A stretch of 6,819 nt of DNA from the NCBI GenBank assembly GCA_910587795.1, contig CAJUNH010000020.1:1-6819 (forward strand). Reading direction: 5' to 3'. Shown one piece after another: positions 5,467 to 6,819 of this stretch. The notes beneath the pieces are model-generated. The model did not search any database. It worked only from the letters and a program-made list of their open reading frames with translations, and was not told the origin of the DNA. Position 1 is the first letter of the stretch. Every line of letters starts with the position of its first letter. The stretch is from an uncultured Christensenellaceae bacterium. GTDB lineage: Bacteria; Bacillota; Clostridia; Christensenellales; CAG-314. Made by a program: the position numbers and the translations under genes.

Positions 5467-5488
5467 TGCTTTAATGCACGTTAAAGCA
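5467..5488 (+). repeat. Hairpin directly after the zinc-ribbon gene
   Basis: TGCTTTAA (5467-5474) and TTAAAGCA (5481-5488) form a perfect 8-bp stem with a 6-base loop, three bases after the stop codon. No T-run follows, so it is more likely a 3'-end stabilising or processing hairpin than a terminator. Confidence 0.45.
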
Positions 5489-5549
5489 ATAAAATGTATT
5501 TAAACATACAAAATACTATTAACACTAATACATTTGTAAATAAAAAATC

Positions 5550-5578
5550 AATGGCAGGCATTTTTAATGCTTGCCATT
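5550..5578 (+). terminator. Probable terminator (possibly bidirectional) before the phosphatase gene
   Basis: AATGGCAGGCATT (5550-5562) and AATGCTTGCCATT (5566-5578) pair over 13 positions with one G-U wobble and a TTT loop. On the plus strand the T-tail is short (CCATTTATAA). On the minus strand the stem is followed by GATTTTTTA, a better tail. It most likely ends the two-gene unit. It lies only 30 bases before ATG 5609, so it could also sit in the leader of the phosphatase gene if that starts upstream. Confidence 0.6.
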
Positions 5579-5608
5579 TATAACAGAAACAAAACTTAAT
5601 CAACGCTT

Positions 5609-6730
5609 ATGAAAAAATTTAATTTGCCCGACTTTAAACACAGTAACGTAAACATATCAGCCACTCTTGCAGAGTTTTTGGGTGCGCCCAACCGTAATAG
5701 TACGTTGCCCGCCGTTAAAGCCGAATTGACAAAAAACTACAAAAACGTGGTTTTTATCTGTTTTGACGGAATGGGCATTTATCCGTTAGAACAAAACTTA
5801 GACAAAAGCGACTTTTTAAGGATGCACATCAAAGATACTATGTCGTCCACATTTCCGTCCACAACGACTTGCGCAACAACGTCGCTTACGACAAACAGAT
5901 TGCCTATGGAGCACGGCTGGTTCGGTTGGAGCATGTATTTTGAAAAACTGCAACGCAACGTCTGTATTTTTTTGGACACCGATTTTCTTACCGGAGAAAA
6001 AATCGACGTTGCCGATTGCTCGCCCCTTGCAAACTTTCCCTACTATTTTGACGAAGCAAACACAGACTACCGAATAAATACTATATTTCCTCCTTTTGTA
6101 AAAACAACGCACCCCGAACGCAATATTTGCTGGAATTTTGATATGACTGATTTTTTTAAGCACATAAGCAGTATTTGCGCAAAAAAAGGCAAACAGTTTA
6201 TTTATGCCTACAACAACGAGCCCGACCACTCTATGCACATAAACGGAGTTACGTGTCCCCAAACTAAGGAAATGCTGCAAGACATATCCCGCCGAGTACA
6301 ACAGCTTGCCGCCAATACACCCGACACCTTGTTTATTATAACTGCCGACCACGGAATGATAGACGTAGCAGGCGAGGTGAATTTATACGAAGACGAAAAG
6401 CTTTACAGTATGTTGGATATATGCCCTTATATGGAACCGCGTGCTATTGCTTTTAAGGTAAAAAAGGACAAAAAGGCGGAGTTTGCAAAATATTTTACGG
6501 AAAAGTACGGAAATGATTTTGAATTGCACCCTGTCGACGAATTAATAAAACAAGGCTTTTTCGGCGACACGGGAGATAAAGCCTATTTATTAGGCGACTT
6601 TATAGCTATTGGTACTTATACCCACAAACAGGCGCTGATAGTTCCGCCTGACGATATAGTTTTTAAAGGTCACCACACCTCTCTTACCGAAGAAATGCTT
6701 GTTCCGTTGATTATGTTAGGAGATAAATAA
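5609..6730 (+). CDS. Alkaline-phosphatase-superfamily hydrolase, nucleotide pyrophosphatase/phosphodiesterase-like, 373 aa
   Basis: The protein carries the two-metal phosphatase core. FDGMG at 52-56 supplies Asp53. STFPSTT at 80-86 aligns with the KTFPNHY motif of nucleotide pyrophosphatases and makes Thr81 the likely nucleophile. LPMEHGW at 98-104 matches the xPxSHG turn after it. PDHSMH at 205-210 gives Asp206 and His210, ADHGM at 246-250 gives Asp247 and His248, and GHHTSLTEEMLVPL at 354-367 gives a final His (probably 356). All metal ligands expected for the family are present, so hydrolysis of phosphate mono- or diesters with two zinc-type metals is likely; the substrate is not predictable. 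No signal peptide or membrane helix is seen, so it is probably cytoplasmic. The start has no recognisable Shine-Dalgarno (CTTAATCAACGCTT precedes ATG), but the sequence from this Met looks native and no better start exists downstream before Asp53. Confidence 0.88.
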   Translation: MKKFNLPDFKHSNVNISATLAEFLGAPNRNSTLPAVKAELTKNYKNVVFICFDGMGIYPLEQNLDKSDFLRMHIKDTMSSTFPSTTTCATTSLTTNRLPMEHGWFGWSMYFEKLQRNVCIFLDTDFLTGEKIDVADCSPLANFPYYFDEANTDYRINTIFPPFVKTTHPERNICWNFDMTDFFKHISSICAKKGKQFIYAYNNEPDHSMHINGVTCPQTKEMLQDISRRVQQLAANTPDTLFIITADHGMIDVAGEVNLYEDEKLYSMLDICPYMEPRAIAFKVKKDKKAEFAKYFTEKYGNDFELHPVDELIKQGFFGDTGDKAYLLGDFIAIGTYTHKQALIVPPDDIVFKGHHTSLTEEMLVPLIMLGDK

Positions 6731-6739
6731 ATTTTACAG

Positions 6740-6759
6740 TTTTAATCAATCGGTTAAAA
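6740..6759. terminator. Hairpin between convergent genes
   Basis: TTTTAATC (6740-6747) and GGTTAAAA (6752-6759) form an 8-bp stem with one wobble pair and an AATC loop. It lies between the stop of the phosphatase gene (6730) and the stop of the minus-strand gene (6765), where a shared terminator is expected. The stem is AT-rich, so it is only moderately convincing. Confidence 0.45.
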
Positions 6760-6764
6760 TATTA

Positions 6765-6819
6765 TTATTCCGCGCGTTCAACCTTAACAGTTTCCTCGAT
6801 TAAGTCGGCAAGTTCCAAG
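6765..6819 (-). CDS. C-terminal end of an unidentified minus-strand gene (partial)
   Basis: Read on the minus strand from the window edge, the frame is open for 17 codons (LELADLIEETVKVERAE) to TAA at 6767-6765. The peptide is helical and charged, as a natural C-terminus can be. The convergent arrangement with a hairpin between the two stops supports a real gene. It is too short to identify a family. Confidence 0.5.
   Translation of the reverse strand, partial: LELADLIEETVKVERAE

Noticed and set aside
5816..6352. 178-aa minus-strand ORF opposite the phosphatase
   Set aside because: The plus frame carries all phosphatase metal-binding motifs; the minus frame has no motif and no ribosome site.
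1..6819. A defence, toxin-antitoxin or biosynthetic system
   Set aside because: No nuclease, toxin, methyltransferase or biosynthetic enzyme is encoded; the genes fall into ordinary unrelated families.

Overview
The window looks like a chromosomal piece of a low-GC Gram-positive bacterium, most likely a Clostridia-type Bacillota. The evidence is AT-rich genes with A/T-ending codons, AGGAG-type ribosome binding sites on several genes, sigma-A-like promoters, and protein families common in that group. No rRNA or tRNA is visible, so this placement is inference.

Region 1 (1-1708) is visibly richer in G+C (roughly half, in the lines sampled) than the rest (about one third in sampled lines). It carries the last 24 codons of an unidentified gene and, one base later, a complete large serine recombinase of 534 aa. 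The recombinase ends inside a perfect 28-bp palindrome followed by seven T's, which is a strong intrinsic terminator. The composition change coincides with the end of the recombinase, so this is probably one end of an integrated mobile element, with the attachment junction in or near the last codons of the gene.

Region 2 (1709-3260) is a stand-alone gene for a cytoplasmic GH32 beta-fructosidase (sucrase/sucrose-6-phosphate hydrolase type). It has its own upstream region containing an extended -10 promoter and operator-like inverted repeats. No sugar transporter, kinase or regulator is present next to it.

Region 3 (3228-3591) is non-coding but highly organised. It has two tandem TTGACA-N15-TAyAAT units, a 9-bp inverted repeat around the first, then a clean intrinsic terminator about 75-100 bases downstream. 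A second promoter behind the terminator reads into the next gene. This is the best candidate for something undescribed: a small RNA of about 95 nt, or an attenuated leader.

Region 4 (3592-5463) holds a secreted protein of unknown function with a VCBS/FG-GAP-like calcium-loop motif. After a 286-bp gap containing an imperfect foldback repeat comes a two-gene unit: a DUF1622-type membrane protein, then a small zinc-ribbon protein with two membrane helices.

Region 5 (5464-6819) has hairpins between genes, then a complete alkaline-phosphatase-superfamily (nucleotide pyrophosphatase/phosphodiesterase-like) enzyme. It converges on the C-terminal end of an unidentified minus-strand gene at the window edge. 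Apart from the two-gene unit, and the first two genes inside the element, the genes look like separate transcription units, and no single pathway links them.
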